This document shows positions 27,101 through 36,215 of a stretch of 64,000 nucleotides of DNA, piece by piece. Under the pieces are notes generated by a model. It made no database searches. It was not told the origin of the DNA and was given only the letters and a program-made list of their open reading frames with translations. The stretch covers positions 1-64,000 of the forward strand of contig CAKZLB010000032.1 in NCBI GenBank assembly GCA_937124965.1, written 5' to 3'. The stretch comes from an uncultured Bacteroidota bacterium (GTDB taxonomy: Bacteria > Bacteroidota > Bacteroidia > NS11-12g > UBA9320). A program made the translations under genes and the position numbers. The first letter of the stretch is position 1, and each line of letters begins with the position of its first letter.

Positions 27101-28798
27101 TTATTTCGCTTCAAGGTTCCCATTAACGATTTTATAAACCTTGTTTGCGTACTCGAACGCATCTAAATCGTGAGAAATCATAATAATAGTTGTACCAAGA
27201 GCATGGAGGTCTCTAATAATACTCCATATGTCGCGTTTATTGACATCATCCAGCGAATTGGTAACTTCGTCAAAAATCAAAACTGAAGCATTCCGGTAAA
27301 GTGCCCTAGCAATTGCAATGCGTTGCTTCTGACCACCAGAAATTAGAGAACCATGATCACCAATAGATGTTTGGACACCGTTAGGTAAATCTTGAACCCA
27401 AGAAAGTAAGTTTACTTGTTTCAAAAGTTCTAGCACACGCGTTTCCTCGGGGTTTTCATCACCAAAAGCAATATTTTCGATAACGCTTTTCGACAGCATA
27501 AATGCATCCTGTTTGACATAGCCCAGCATACTTTGCCAAGAATTTTGCACCTCATTAATTGGGTACTCGTTTATGAGCACTGAACCTTGTTTCGATTTAT
27601 ATAGTCCAAGAATCAAATTAATAAGTGTTGTTTTTCCAGTTCCAGAGGGGCCATAAATTCCAACATAATCACCTTTCGTGACTAATAAATTTGTGTTCTT
27701 AAAAATGGGGAATTGATTAGTGAAAGCGAAATGAAGATTTTTAATTTCTAATTTCTGAAATTGTTCAATATCAATGGAGTTTGTAGGCTTTTTATCAATC
27801 GGAACTTTTGGGATTGATTCGGTTATGTCGATGTACGCATTAAAACTATTCGCGCTGCCAACAATTCGATTCAGAGACGGTAGTACCCGAAACGCAGTTG
27901 CAGCAAAAAGAGCCAAAGTACCAAGCAATGCTTCGTAGTCATTGCTTTGGTAAAGATATACTGAAAGAATACATAAACCACCTATGGTCAAAGCTTCAAG
28001 CAATCTTGCAGGTAAAGCCGCTCCAAAAACCTGTATTTTCATTCTGTCTTTGTAGATATCGTTTTGAATATCACGGTACTGCTGTTTATATAAATCACTG
28101 AGGTTAAAAAGATTTATTTCTGCATACCCATGTACGCTATTAGCGATTACTTCATTTTGTATGGCATACTTGTCTGTAACGTCTTTTCCAACTGAATCTA
28201 ATTTACGTTTGCTGAGAAACAGAATTACCGCAGTTTGCGGCAACAACCCCAAAATTAAAACTAGAACCAAAACTGGTTTTAACAAGATAAGAACAACCAC
28301 TGCAAAAACTAGAATTCCAAGTTCTGTAATAACTGTTATAGCCGGTAACAAAACCACCATTGGAAAACCGTTCCCAATTGTTGTGACATTATTTAAACGT
28401 TCGGTCATGCTCACGTTTTTATGTTCTTCAAGCCCAAATTCAAAACTCTGATCAAAGACTCGTGCAGCTAGGTTACCTGAAATATTAAACAGTTTTTTGA
28501 GTTGCCATTTATGGACCAAAACAGCCGTAATACTCTTCATAATAAATGTTATCAAGAGTGATATAACAGCATAGGTATAAGACAAGTTATTATATTGAAG
28601 AAACGTCTCAATTTTTGACAATCCGGAATCCCGGTCTAAAACCAAGATTATCAGTAAATAAATTATCGCGAGACCAACTATTTCAAGAATAACGGATAAG
28701 AAACTGATGCTAATTAGTTGGTAAAACGTACGCTGCTCTTTCGGCTGAAAAACTCCGAAAAGCTTTTTATAGTTTCCAAAAAGAGAGCTTAACTTCAA
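27101..28798 (-). CDS. ABC exporter, fused permease and ATPase
   Basis: 565 residues: six membrane helices in the first 310 residues, then an ATPase with the Walker A GPSGTGKTTLINLILGLY (near 384), the signature LISGGQKQRIAIARAL, the Walker B VLIFDEVTNSLDD and the H-loop MISHDL. Layout matches MsbA/PglK-like half transporters that flip lipids or lipid-linked sugars. It abuts rfbA (the stop codon of this gene is near 27101 and its start at 28798 touches the rfbA stop at 28799), so transport of a surface glycan intermediate is likely, but the substrate is not shown. Confidence 0.88.
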   Translation of the reverse strand: MKLSSLFGNYKKLFGVFQPKEQRTFYQLISISFLSVILEIVGLAIIYLLIILVLDRDSGLSKIETFLQYNNLSYTYAVISLLITFIMKSITAVLVHKWQLKKLFNISGNLAARVFDQSFEFGLEEHKNVSMTERLNNVTTIGNGFPMVVLLPAITVITELGILVFAVVVLILLKPVLVLVLILGLLPQTAVILFLSKRKLDSVGKDVTDKYAIQNEVIANSVHGYAEINLFNLSDLYKQQYRDIQNDIYKDRMKIQVFGAALPARLLEALTIGGLCILSVYLYQSNDYEALLGTLALFAATAFRVLPSLNRIVGSANSFNAYIDITESIPKVPIDKKPTNSIDIEQFQKLEIKNLHFAFTNQFPIFKNTNLLVTKGDYVGIYGPSGTGKTTLINLILGLYKSKQGSVLINEYPINEVQNSWQSMLGYVKQDAFMLSKSVIENIAFGDENPEETRVLELLKQVNLLSWVQDLPNGVQTSIGDHGSLISGGQKQRIAIARALYRNASVLIFDEVTNSLDDVNKRDIWSIIRDLHALGTTIIMISHDLDAFEYANKVYKIVNGNLEAK

Positions 28799-29659
28799 TT
28801 ATCGGATAAGATTAAGGAGGTAGTTTCCATAGCCACTTTTGACCAATGAATTTGCAAGAGTTGTCAACTGATTTTTGTCTATAAAACCTTGTTTATAGGC
28901 AATTTCTTCAATACAACCTACTTTTAACCCTTGACGTTCTTCGATTACCTGCACAAACTGCCCAGCTTGCATAAGTGACTTAAACGTTCCTGTATCTAAC
29001 CAGGCAGTTCCTCTATGCAAAACACCTACTTTCAATTCTCCACGCTTAAGGTATTCCTTATTAACGTCAGTTATTTCATATTCACCTCGTTTAGATGGTT
29101 TTAAGTTTTTAGCAATTTCCACCACCTGATTGTCATAGAAATATAGACCAGGGACTGCATAATTTGATTTAGGATTTTCCGGTTTTTCTTCGATTGAGAT
29201 TGCGTTCATATCGTCATCAAAATCTACCACTCCATATCGTTCTGGATCACTAACGTGGTAAGCGAAAATTACACCACCCTCTGGGTTCGAGTTTTGTTGC
29301 AGCATATTTCCAAGGCTAGTTCCGAAGAAAATATTATCGCCCAAGATTAGAGCTACCTTATCATCACCAATAAACTCTTCTCCAATTACAAATGCCTGTG
29401 CAAGTCCATTTGGCACTTCTTGCACCTTGTATTCAAATGTGCAACCAATAGCGCTACCATCACCCAGTAACTTCTTAAAATGTGGTAAATCATGAGGCGT
29501 AGATATAATCAATATTTCCCGTATTCCAGCCATCATGAGCGTTGACAAGGGATAGTAAATCATTGGTTTATCATAAACAGGCATTAACTGTTTGCTGATC
29601 GCTAATGTTAACGGATGTAATCGTGTGCCAGAGCCTCCGGCCAAAATAATTCCTTTCAT
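28799..29659 (-). CDS. rfbA: Glucose-1-phosphate thymidylyltransferase
   Basis: 286 residues. It makes dTDP-glucose from dTTP and glucose-1-phosphate, the first step to dTDP-rhamnose. Visible: [20 protein letters not shown] (nucleotide loop), [29 protein letters not shown] (catalytic Asp), [22 protein letters not shown] and [19 protein letters not shown]. All are at the usual places in RfbA/RmlA. It lies directly behind rfbB (abutting ORFs). rmlC and rmlD for rhamnose are not in the window, so the end product of the pathway cannot be told. Confidence 0.95.
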   Translation of the reverse strand: MKGIILAGGSGTRLHPLTLAISKQLMPVYDKPMIYYPLSTLMMAGIREILIISTPHDLPHFKKLLGDGSAIGCTFEYKVQEVPNGLAQAFVIGEEFIGDDKVALILGDNIFFGTSLGNMLQQNSNPEGGVIFAYHVSDPERYGVVDFDDDMNAISIEEKPENPKSNYAVPGLYFYDNQVVEIAKNLKPSKRGEYEITDVNKEYLKRGELKVGVLHRGTAWLDTGTFKSLMQAGQFVQVIEERQGLKVGCIEEIAYKQGFIDKNQLTTLANSLVKSGYGNYLLNLIR

Positions 29660-30703
29660 CTATCTGTTTTCGTATTGTTCTTTGTAGTATTCTGTATAAG
29701 CCCCTGACGTTACGTTGTTCAACCAATCTTCATTTGCCAAGTACCAATCTATAGTTTTTGATAAACCTTCTGCAAATTGTAGTGACGGTCGCCATCCGAG
29801 TTTTGTCATTAGTTTGGTAGAATCTATTGCATATCTGTAATCATGACCTGCTCTATCAGTAACATATGTAATCAACTTCACAGCATCACCTTCTGGACGC
29901 CCAAGTTTTTGATCCATTAACTTACATAAAAGCTTTACCAAGGCAATGTTGGTCCATTCATTGTTTCCACCGATGTTATATGTTTCCCCAAAAGCTCCTT
30001 TATGAAAAATCACATCAATGGCAGAAGCATGATCCTCAACAAATAGCCAATCTCTCACGTTTTCACCCTTTCCATATACTGGCAAAGGTTTTTTGTTTTT
30101 AATATTATTAATAAACAATGGAATGAGTTTTTCTGGGAAATGATGAGAACCATAGTTATTTGAGCAATTCGAAATTTTAACCGGCAAATCATAGGTTTCG
30201 TGGTAGGCTCGAACAAAATGATCTGAACTAGCCTTAGAAGCTGAATACGGTGAATTAGGACTGTACGGAGTTGTTTCCAAAAACTTCCCTTCGTCTGTTA
30301 ATTCTCCATATACCTCATCCGTGCTTACATGGTAGAAAAAGCCTTTTTCGTTCGTTCTGTGCTTTTTAAAAGCATTTAACAAATTGACTGTCCCAACTAC
30401 ATTTGTCATAACAAATTCTAGTGGATTAGAAATACTTCTATCAACGTGTGACTCAGCTGCCAAATGTATCACAGCGTCGAATTTCTCTTCCGAAAAAAGA
30501 GTCTCTAAAAAGGCTTGATCAACAATATCACCCTTAACAAAACGATAATTATCGTAATGTTCTATGTCTTTTAAATTTTCAAGATTCCCAGCATATGTAA
30601 GCTTGTCGAGATTAATGATTTGATATGTTGGGTATTTAGTTACAAACCGCCTAACAACGTGCGATCCAATAAATCCTGCTCCTCCTGTGATTACTATTTT
30701 CAT
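29660..30703 (-). CDS. rfbB: dTDP-glucose 4,6-dehydratase
   Basis: 347 residues, an extended short-chain dehydrogenase. Visible: the NAD loop ITGGAGFIGSHVVRRF, LDKLTYAGNLENL, HVSTDEVYGEL (catalytic Thr-Asp-Glu), the YSASKASSDHFVRAYHETY (Tyr-Lys pair) and NCSNNYGSHHFPEKLIPLFI. The length and the TDE motif mark it as RfbB/RmlB. The gene overlaps the FKBP lipoprotein gene by 4 bases and abuts rfbA. Confidence 0.95.
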   Translation of the reverse strand: MKIVITGGAGFIGSHVVRRFVTKYPTYQIINLDKLTYAGNLENLKDIEHYDNYRFVKGDIVDQAFLETLFSEEKFDAVIHLAAESHVDRSISNPLEFVMTNVVGTVNLLNAFKKHRTNEKGFFYHVSTDEVYGELTDEGKFLETTPYSPNSPYSASKASSDHFVRAYHETYDLPVKISNCSNNYGSHHFPEKLIPLFINNIKNKKPLPVYGKGENVRDWLFVEDHASAIDVIFHKGAFGETYNIGGNNEWTNIALVKLLCKLMDQKLGRPEGDAVKLITYVTDRAGHDYRYAIDSTKLMTKLGWRPSLQFAEGLSKTIDWYLANEDWLNNVTSGAYTEYYKEQYENR

Positions 30704-31527
30704 TCTGCAATATCTGCTTTAAGTTCCAAAACTAAGGTAGTGTATGGAGGAATCATTGGTCCATAACCATCCTCACCAAATGCTTCGGCAAATGGAATGA
30801 TTGCTCGCACCTTTTGCCCATGTTTCATGAGTGTTAAGAGTCGCGAAAGTCCGAAAACGTTTGTTTGTAATCCTCCAATTTCAAATTTCCAAACGTCATT
30901 TGTTCGCGTCTTTTCAATTATTCTTCCATCAAGTGTTGAGTATACATAAGATAGATTGGCGCTATCACCAAGTTGAAAGTATTCATCTGAAGTACCTTCT
31001 TCCACTACCTCATACATAATACCAGTGGTATCAGATTGAACGTTCCAGCCATTTTTGGCGACGTATTCTTTCATTTTTACCAATTCCTGTTCACTTTTAT
31101 AAATTAAGTGATCAAGAGGGTTCAATATGTTTTCAACCCCAATTAGAAGTTTAAACATAGAATCATTTTCTAAACCTTTTGGAATTGTTAGATTGTGCAT
31201 CCCAAAAAACGAATCAACGTTTAAAATAAAGCCTACACTATCTCCAACATGAAGCATGCTCAAGCCTTCGTGAAAGTCTCCTGGATAAATAGATGCATTC
31301 CTCTTAAACATGGCGTGTTCGTTAAACAGTAAACTATCACGGCGTGTTGTTGCAGTAACATTTATATTGTAGATGTCTCCGACCTGCCCCATTTTCCCTT
31401 CTTTGTTTTTATCAAAGAAGTAGTATTCAAGACCCGTTGGTGTCATTTCATAAAACTGCTTTGGTCCACATGACTGTAAACCCAACGTTGTAAAAACTAG
31501 CACAATTAATACTTTATTAAACTTCAT
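30700..31527 (-). CDS. FKBP-type peptidyl-prolyl isomerase lipoprotein
   Basis: 275 residues from the second Met (31527); an ATG two codons upstream is also possible. The signal peptide ends in FTTLGLQSCGPK, a clear lipobox, so the protein is anchored on the periplasmic side of a membrane. Residues 180-275 (GDSANLSYVYSTLDGRIIEK, then GLQTNVFGLSRLLTLMKHGQKVRAIIPFAEAFG and PPYTTLVLELKADI) follow the FKBP fold; an earlier part (residues 40-130) appears to be a diverged second FKBP-like unit. It lies between nrnA and rfbB in one transcript. Activity is plausible but the usual aromatic pocket residues are incomplete. Confidence 0.8.
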   Translation of the reverse strand: MKFNKVLIVLVFTTLGLQSCGPKQFYEMTPTGLEYYFFDKNKEGKMGQVGDIYNINVTATTRRDSLLFNEHAMFKRNASIYPGDFHEGLSMLHVGDSVGFILNVDSFFGMHNLTIPKGLENDSMFKLLIGVENILNPLDHLIYKSEQELVKMKEYVAKNGWNVQSDTTGIMYEVVEEGTSDEYFQLGDSANLSYVYSTLDGRIIEKTRTNDVWKFEIGGLQTNVFGLSRLLTLMKHGQKVRAIIPFAEAFGEDGYGPMIPPYTTLVLELKADIAE

Positions 31528-32578
31528 TGTCATAGCTATTAAGTAATTGATTTTTATACTCAGGTAAAACCGTTTTGAATTTCTTTACAACCGCTCCAAG
31601 TGTTTCGTTCGAAGCTCCTCCAGCAGCATTTAGATGTCCTCCGCCATTAAAGTGTTTTGCAGAAAACTCGTTACAGGGGAAACTACCTTGTGATCTGAAA
31701 GACATCTTAACCATTACCGATCGATCAATAATTAAAGCTGAAAAAACGATACCTTTTATACCTAAACCAAAGTTAACAAATCCTTCTGTGTCCCCTGTTT
31801 GAATATTAAACTTCATAAGTTCATCTTGATTTAGGTAAACTAACGCGGTTTTCAACTCAGGTATTATTTGCAGTTTTTTATAGAGTACGTATCCCATTAA
31901 TCTGTATCTACTTAGGGAGAAGTTATCGTGTAAAAGGGCGTGAATTTTGGCAGAGTCGACTCCTAAATCGATAAGTTTAGCTGCAATTCTATGCGTGTGA
32001 CTACTAGTGGAGTTAAATCGAAACGAGCCTGTATCGGCAATAATCCCTGCATAAATACACGACGCAATATCCACATCAATTAACTCTTCACCACCATTAG
32101 CTATAATAAAGTCGTAAATTAACTCACACGTTGAGCTTGTGTCGATTGTCCAAAAACGGTGATCATCAAACCCCGAGGGATTTCTATGGTGATCTATCAT
32201 TATTTTTACTGCAGAAGAATTCTTTACTACATCCCCAAGCTCGTTGATGCGCGAAAGATCATTGAAATCGAGACAAAAAACGATATCAGCAGCTTTAACA
32301 AGTTTAATAGCATCCTCTTGATTCTCTTCAAAATTGACGACAAAATCATTTCCGGGCATCCAATGAAGGTTTATCGGGTAATCCGTTGGTGTTACGACAG
32401 TAACCTCCTTGCCTAATTTTTTTAAATAATAATATAAGCTCAAAGACGAACCAAGTGCATCTGCATCGGGTTTGTGGTGTGTAGTAATGACGATTTTAGT
32501 TCCAGAACCACTATTAAGAAAAGGCTTAATGCCTTCAGTTGTATCTTCCAATATATTCTCTTTAGAAATCTTTAACAA
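31517..32578 (-). CDS. DHH-family phosphoesterase (NrnA-like)
   Basis: 353 residues. The DHH domain contains THHKPDADALGSSLSLYYYL, VFCLDFNDLSR and MIDHHRNPSGFDDHRF (metal-binding Asp-His-His), and the DHHA1 end carries NGGGHLNAAGGAS, the substrate glycine-rich motif. NrnA/RecJ-like members degrade nano-RNA and pAp or cleave c-di-AMP products; which of these applies is not shown. It overlaps the FKBP gene by 11 bases and is divergent from ndk. Confidence 0.88.
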   Translation of the reverse strand: MLKISKENILEDTTEGIKPFLNSGSGTKIVITTHHKPDADALGSSLSLYYYLKKLGKEVTVVTPTDYPINLHWMPGNDFVVNFEENQEDAIKLVKAADIVFCLDFNDLSRINELGDVVKNSSAVKIMIDHHRNPSGFDDHRFWTIDTSSTCELIYDFIIANGGEELIDVDIASCIYAGIIADTGSFRFNSTSSHTHRIAAKLIDLGVDSAKIHALLHDNFSLSRYRLMGYVLYKKLQIIPELKTALVYLNQDELMKFNIQTGDTEGFVNFGLGIKGIVFSALIIDRSVMVKMSFRSQGSFPCNEFSAKHFNGGGHLNAAGGASNETLGAVVKKFKTVLPEYKNQLLNSYDNEV

Positions 32579-32606
32579 AACTCGTAAAATTCTATTGAAG
32601 TAAGCC

Positions 32607-32614
32607 TATTTTTG
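32607..32614 (+). promoter_or_regulatory. Possible -7 promoter box for ndk
   Basis: TATTTTTG fits the Bacteroidota TAnnTTTG -7 element and lies 31 bases before the ndk start codon. A clear -33 TTTG at about 19 bases upstream is not seen, so support is partial. Confidence 0.35.
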
Positions 32615-32644
32615 CACCCGATTTTAAGCAAAGCAAAAGAAAAC

Positions 32645-33064
32645 ATGGCTACGAATAGAACATTTACGATGATTAAGCCGGATGCAACAGGCAACGGACA
32701 CATTGGAAGTATTTTAGCAGACATTATTGCAGGTGGATTTACCATCAAAGCGATGAAGTACACACATTTAACTGCTGAAACCGCTGGTGCATTTTATGCG
32801 GTTCATAAGGAAAGACCATTTTATAACGACTTAGTTTCGTTTATGAGTAGCGGTCCGATTGTAGCTGCGATTTTGGAAAAAGACAATGCGGTTGCTGATT
32901 TCAGAACATTGATTGGGGCTACAAACCCTGCAGAAGCAGCAGAAGGAACAATCCGAGCTAAGTATGCAAAATCAATTGATGCAAATGCTGTTCACGGAAG
33001 TGACAGTGATGACAATGCTGCAATTGAGGGAAGTTTCTTTTTCAGTGCGTTAGAAGTGCACTAA
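32645..33064 (+). CDS. ndk: Nucleoside diphosphate kinase
   Basis: 139 residues from the ATG at 32645 (the open frame continues upstream but the family starts here with [21 protein letters not shown]). It transfers the gamma phosphate among nucleoside triphosphates through a phospho-histidine. Visible: the catalytic His in [21 protein letters not shown] and [23 protein letters not shown]. Length is typical. A 7-bp hairpin at 33107-33129 (AAGAGAC/GTCTCTT) lies 43 bases after the stop but lacks a T-run, so it is a weak terminator candidate. The gene is the last core gene before the tRNA. Confidence 0.95.
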   Translation: MATNRTFTMIKPDATGNGHIGSILADIIAGGFTIKAMKYTHLTAETAGAFYAVHKERPFYNDLVSFMSSGPIVAAILEKDNAVADFRTLIGATNPAEAAEGTIRAKYAKSIDANAVHGSDSDDNAAIEGSFFFSALEVH

Positions 33065-33237
33065 GAGAATTGTGTAAAGATTTTATCTTTGCGCACACAA
33101 ATGTTCAAGAGACGAGGGATTTGTCTCTTTACAGAAAAAATTGAGTTTTTATCCGTCAGGAGACGGACGAGAGTAAAATCTTGAATGGACTTCAAAAGTT
33201 AAGGTTTAGCAAGCCTCAAATTGCTAGTACAATTAAG

Positions 33238-33311
33238 GGGCCTATAGCTCAGTTGGTTAGAGCACCTGACTCATAATCAGGTGGTCCATGGTTCGAGTCC
33301 ATGTGGGCCCA
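33238..33311 (+). tRNA. tRNA with CAU anticodon, probably Ile2 (lysidine-modified)
   Basis: Folds as a full cloverleaf: acceptor GGGCCTA with TGGGCCC, D arm GCTC/GAGC, anticodon arm CCTGA/TCAGG with loop CTCATAA, variable TGGTC, T arm CATGG/CCATG, discriminator A. The anticodon is CAT. The loop context 'CTCATAA' and the TAGCTCAG..GGTTAGAGC body resemble tRNA-Ile2 of other bacteria, where C34 becomes lysidine so the tRNA reads AUA; elongator Met cannot be ruled out. The 3' part from the anticodon arm is contained in the 49-bp repeat that also occurs at 43,757, so it is the integration site. Confidence 0.85.
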
Positions 33312-33312
33312 C
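33264..33312 (+). repeat. attL: left 49-bp core repeat of the element
   Basis: Identical base for base to 43757-43805. It covers the anticodon stem-loop, T arm and acceptor 3' strand of the tRNA gene, so insertion here restores the tRNA. Confidence 0.9.
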
Positions 33313-33323
33313 CCAATGAAGAC

Positions 33324-33354
33324 AAGGGTTTCGAGAAATCGAAGCCCTTTTTTG
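33324..33354 (+). terminator. Terminator after the tRNA, supplied by the element
   Basis: An 11-bp stem (AAGGGTTTCGA with TCGAAGCCCTT, one G-T pair) with a GAAA loop and a T-run begins 12 bases after the tRNA core. It lies inside the element, replacing the chromosomal one that is now past attR. Confidence 0.85.
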
Positions 33355-33363
33355 TTTTGTCAT

Positions 33364-33382
33364 TGTAACACATTTGTAACAC
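33364..33382 (+). repeat. Putative integrase arm sites, left end
   Basis: TGTAACAC occurs twice, starting at 33364 and 33375 (11 bp apart), 52 bases from attL. The same motif with the same spacing is found three times near attR (43612, 43623, 43634). Paired occurrence at both ends points to arm-type binding sites for the element's tyrosine recombinase. Confidence 0.65.
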
Positions 33383-33497
33383 TATCCCACTTTTAGTCTT
33401 GTAAAAACTTACTATCAAAGTTCCGCATGGTACAATTATCGTTTTATTCATCAAACACAGAATTGGAAATGCTTATTTTTGAGAAAAAGACCTAAAC

Positions 33498-34334
33498 ATG
33501 AACTTTTTTGCTCTAGACGTTGAAACTGCCAACGCAGACTATTCTAGCATTTGCCAAATCGGAATCGCTCAATTCAAAAATGGCGAAATCGTACAAACGT
33601 GGACACAACTAATAAACCCTGAAACCCATTTCGATTTTATGAATACGATGATTCACGGTATTGGGGAAATAGATGTCGAAGGATGTCCAACATTTAAAGA
33701 ATATATTTTACAGATTGAGCATATTCTAAAAGGTGAATTTATAGTTCACCACATGCCTTTTGACAGAACCGCAATAAATAGAGCTTGCATTAAAGCTGAA
33801 ATCCCTTTACTTGAAGTTGAATGGATTGATACTGCAAGAGTTGCGAGACGTACATGGAATCAATTTGCTAAAAAAGGCTATGGACTGTCAAATCTTGCCA
33901 ATTTCTTAAATATCCAATTTGAACATCATGATGCTTTAGAAGATGCAATGACAGCAGGAAAAATATTTATAAAAGCATTAGAAGTTAATCCTAACCCATT
34001 AAAGGAAGTACAACGACTTTCGACCTACAATCCACCTATTCGATTGGAAGGAGTTGCAGACGGTGTACTTTCTGGAGAATTAGTTGTATTTACGGGATCA
34101 TTGACATCACCAAGAAAAGAAATGGCCGAAATGGCTGCATCTTTTGGCTGCGATGTAAAAGACAGGTTAACGCTTAAAACAACAATTCTTGTGGTTGGCC
34201 TACAAGATCAAAACAAACTAAACGGTCACGTCAAAAGCAGTAAACACCGTAAAGCAGAAGAACTTATTAAAAATGGTCACCCAATTAGAATTATGTCCGA
34301 AACTGACTTCTTAGAATTAGCAAACTACTTATAA
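33498..34334 (+). CDS. DnaQ-like 3'-5' exonuclease fused to a BRCT domain
   Basis: 278 residues. Residues 1-165 form a DEDDh exonuclease of the DNA polymerase III epsilon family: FFALDVETANADY (first Asp-Glu), FIVHHMPFDRTAI (second Asp), and HHDALEDAMTAG (His and last Asp). Residues 185-275 are a BRCT domain (GELVVFTGSLTSPRKEMAEMAASFGCDVKD, ending in the IRIMSETDFLELA strand-helix). The fusion is not rare in Bacteroidota and suggests a role in DNA repair or replication. It is the first gene inside the element after attL, and its stop overlaps the next start by one base (TAATG), so it is coupled to the membrane-protein gene. Confidence 0.85.
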   Translation: MNFFALDVETANADYSSICQIGIAQFKNGEIVQTWTQLINPETHFDFMNTMIHGIGEIDVEGCPTFKEYILQIEHILKGEFIVHHMPFDRTAINRACIKAEIPLLEVEWIDTARVARRTWNQFAKKGYGLSNLANFLNIQFEHHDALEDAMTAGKIFIKALEVNPNPLKEVQRLSTYNPPIRLEGVADGVLSGELVVFTGSLTSPRKEMAEMAASFGCDVKDRLTLKTTILVVGLQDQNKLNGHVKSSKHRKAEELIKNGHPIRIMSETDFLELANYL

Positions 34335-35038
34335 TGCAAAATATATTTTCATCTGTCTCAACAATATTAATAAGTGACGTAATCGCCTTCCTTGCTTTAA
34401 TCGTTGGGACAATAAGTTTGTGTTGGCAAATTATTGAGAAAAGAAAAAAAAACGAAGACACCTTAACAAACTTGCAGTTTGATACTATTATTCAACTAAT
34501 AAATCACTTAAATAGTAATATCATAGAAATGAAGCTACGGAATGAGGACGGCGTAGGAACAATGTGCGGGGTTACTTTATTAAATTTACCAACCCCACAA
34601 TTTATTGATGAGCACAATAACTATTGCTCTGTACCTGTCTTCTTAGGAGCAAATTCTAACCAGCTCGGAGATCTGAGGAAATTCATCAATAATCCTAAAC
34701 TACCAAAGGAAATAAGTATTGCCCTATCAGAATTATACCTTAACCGAACAACGGTCATTAATGATCGTCTTTGCGCACCTAAGTCCATAATTTTAGAAAC
34801 AAATATTTTTGAACCAGTAACCTTTGATCCTGTTGTTCTAGGAACTTTCGGTTATCGGAAAACAAAGTTTACAAACTACATCGACTTCTACAATACATGT
34901 GATAGCTTGGTACAATCTTTAGTAAATTGGTGTGACAAAAACAAGATACACAACCTTAATATCGTTCCACTTGTTGTCGGTCAATTTGTACTTGACCCAA
35001 AAAAAATATCTTACATAGACAGCAACTCCAAGAACTAA
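34334..35038 (+). CDS. Hypothetical single-pass membrane protein
   Basis: 234 residues with one N-terminal membrane helix (VIAFLALIVGTISLCWQII, near 15-34) followed by a basic patch and a soluble domain; the Lys/Arg after the helix predicts the domain is cytoplasmic. No family recognised. Its start overlaps the exonuclease-BRCT stop by one base, so translation is coupled and the pair may be a two-gene unit on the element, possibly a defence or maintenance pair; this is inference. Confidence 0.6.
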   Translation: MQNIFSSVSTILISDVIAFLALIVGTISLCWQIIEKRKKNEDTLTNLQFDTIIQLINHLNSNIIEMKLRNEDGVGTMCGVTLLNLPTPQFIDEHNNYCSVPVFLGANSNQLGDLRKFINNPKLPKEISIALSELYLNRTTVINDRLCAPKSIILETNIFEPVTFDPVVLGTFGYRKTKFTNYIDFYNTCDSLVQSLVNWCDKNKIHNLNIVPLVVGQFVLDPKKISYIDSNSKN

Positions 35039-35452
35039 CATAAAATTTATCTAAGTCCAACACTTTTCACCTTTTTTGAAACTGGCTTCACACAAAAAGA
35101 TGATAGCTCCGTTGTAATGGTCTTAGATCAGACATTTCCAAATGTCCCCCTACACCCTTTCCAACTTTTCAAAACTTGACATCTTACAGATAGTTGATAG
35201 CTGCGTTTCCATCATCAGGACTTGAACACTTTTAGGTATGTAGTTCAAAACTTGCACGTTCGCAAATAGATAATAGCTGCGTTACGTTATACATTTCCAC
35301 AAATCGTTTTAGACGCCAAAACATGTAAAACTTCCTAAACAACACCATTTAATACCCAACTTTCTTTATCAAGTGCTATGCACTCATTTAGTAAATTTAG
35401 AAACTACTGGACTACCCCCAAAAAAGTTATACTTGCGTTAAATTAAATATAC
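35039..35452 (+). repeat. Gene-free stretch with three copies of the ATAGCTGCGTTTCC-type repeat
   Basis: 414 bases without a gene. Three copies of a degenerate repeat of about 25 bp occur with their GATAGC cores at 35102, 35196 and 35272 (spacing 94 and 76). The rough consensus is acaaATAGatGATAGCTGCGTTTCC. An inverted pair TTGAAC/GTTCAA lies between copies 2 and 3. Three more copies follow within 1.3 kb (36121, 36175, 36568). No small gene is supported here. Confidence 0.6.
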
Positions 35453-36064
35453 ATGGTACAGTTGAGCGGTTTCGGAGAAGGTTTATTAGGATTTATTGGG
35501 TTTTGTTTTGCAATAGCATTGTTGTATATTTTGGTCAGTTTGGTAGGTCGTTTATTCAACACAACTTTTAAAACACGTGATGGATCAGAAATACAACCGT
35601 TTATGACGCCAAAGGAAATTAAAGATGAAAGGCGCAAAAACCTATTACAAAAAAAAATAGAAATACTACACGAATTTGTTCGATTGTCAGGGGTGGATGT
35701 TGAACGACGGGTTGAATTAGAAAAACGTAAAATCGAGGCAGACAGGCGTAAAGAGGAAAGAAGAAAAGAAAATAACACTCAAGCTGATCAATATGATGAG
35801 CTAAAAAAAATTTTCGATATGGATAATATATCGGGAATGTTAAGCTCTCTGCATTCTTCAACGCCTGACTTTTACTTTGATAGTAACGGTACGAGAAAGT
35901 TTTGGTCAAAGATTGTTAATCTGGACAATACGGATTATACGATAGAAAAATACAATAGCCTAAAAGATTTGTACAACCAAAAGGTAATTGACTATGCTAC
36001 CTATAAAAAATCTGCGGAACAACTTTACATCTTAGTGACTTCGAAAAAAGTAACAGATTATTGA
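35453..36064 (+). CDS. Hypothetical membrane protein with charged coil and SHOCT-like end
   Basis: 203 residues. A membrane helix near the N-terminus (GLLGFIGFCFAIALLYILVSLVG), then a long highly charged helix (VELEKRKIEADRRKEERRKE) that should be a coiled coil, and a C-terminal segment YNSLKDLYNQKVIDYATYKKSAEQL that matches the short SHOCT motif ('L..L...GiIt..Ef...K..LL'). Function unknown; SHOCT domains are thought to mediate oligomer formation. Repeats lie on both sides of it. It may be a small cassette of the element. Confidence 0.55.
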   Translation: MVQLSGFGEGLLGFIGFCFAIALLYILVSLVGRLFNTTFKTRDGSEIQPFMTPKEIKDERRKNLLQKKIEILHEFVRLSGVDVERRVELEKRKIEADRRKEERRKENNTQADQYDELKKIFDMDNISGMLSSLHSSTPDFYFDSNGTRKFWSKIVNLDNTDYTIEKYNSLKDLYNQKVIDYATYKKSAEQLYILVTSKKVTDY

Positions 36065-36215
36065 ATTAGTTTGCATCATGTTAAACAGATTCAAAAGTAT
36101 AACTGTCAAATCAAATAGATGATAGCTGCGTTTCCATGATGGATTTTTTGAATTAACACGTCACACAAATAGTTCATAGCAACGTTTCGCTTACCTGAAT
36201 TATTAACTTTGGTGT
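36065..36215 (+). repeat. Two further copies of the degenerate repeat
   Basis: Between the two small genes, copies with GATAGCTGCGTTTCC (core at 36121) and CATAGCAACGTTTCG (core at 36175) lie 54 bases apart. The second is immediately upstream of the next gene. A sixth copy (core 36568) overlaps the stop codon of that gene. Confidence 0.55.
36204..36211 (+). promoter_or_regulatory. Possible -7 promoter box for the 117-residue gene
   Basis: TAACTTTG fits TAnnTTTG and sits 5 bases before the ATG at 36216. A near-leaderless transcript would result. No clear -33 TTTG at proper spacing. Confidence 0.3.

Noticed and set aside
33257-33454. Open frame on the - strand across the tRNA.
   Set aside because: It is antisense to the tRNA core and terminator and is explained by these; there is no codon or family support.
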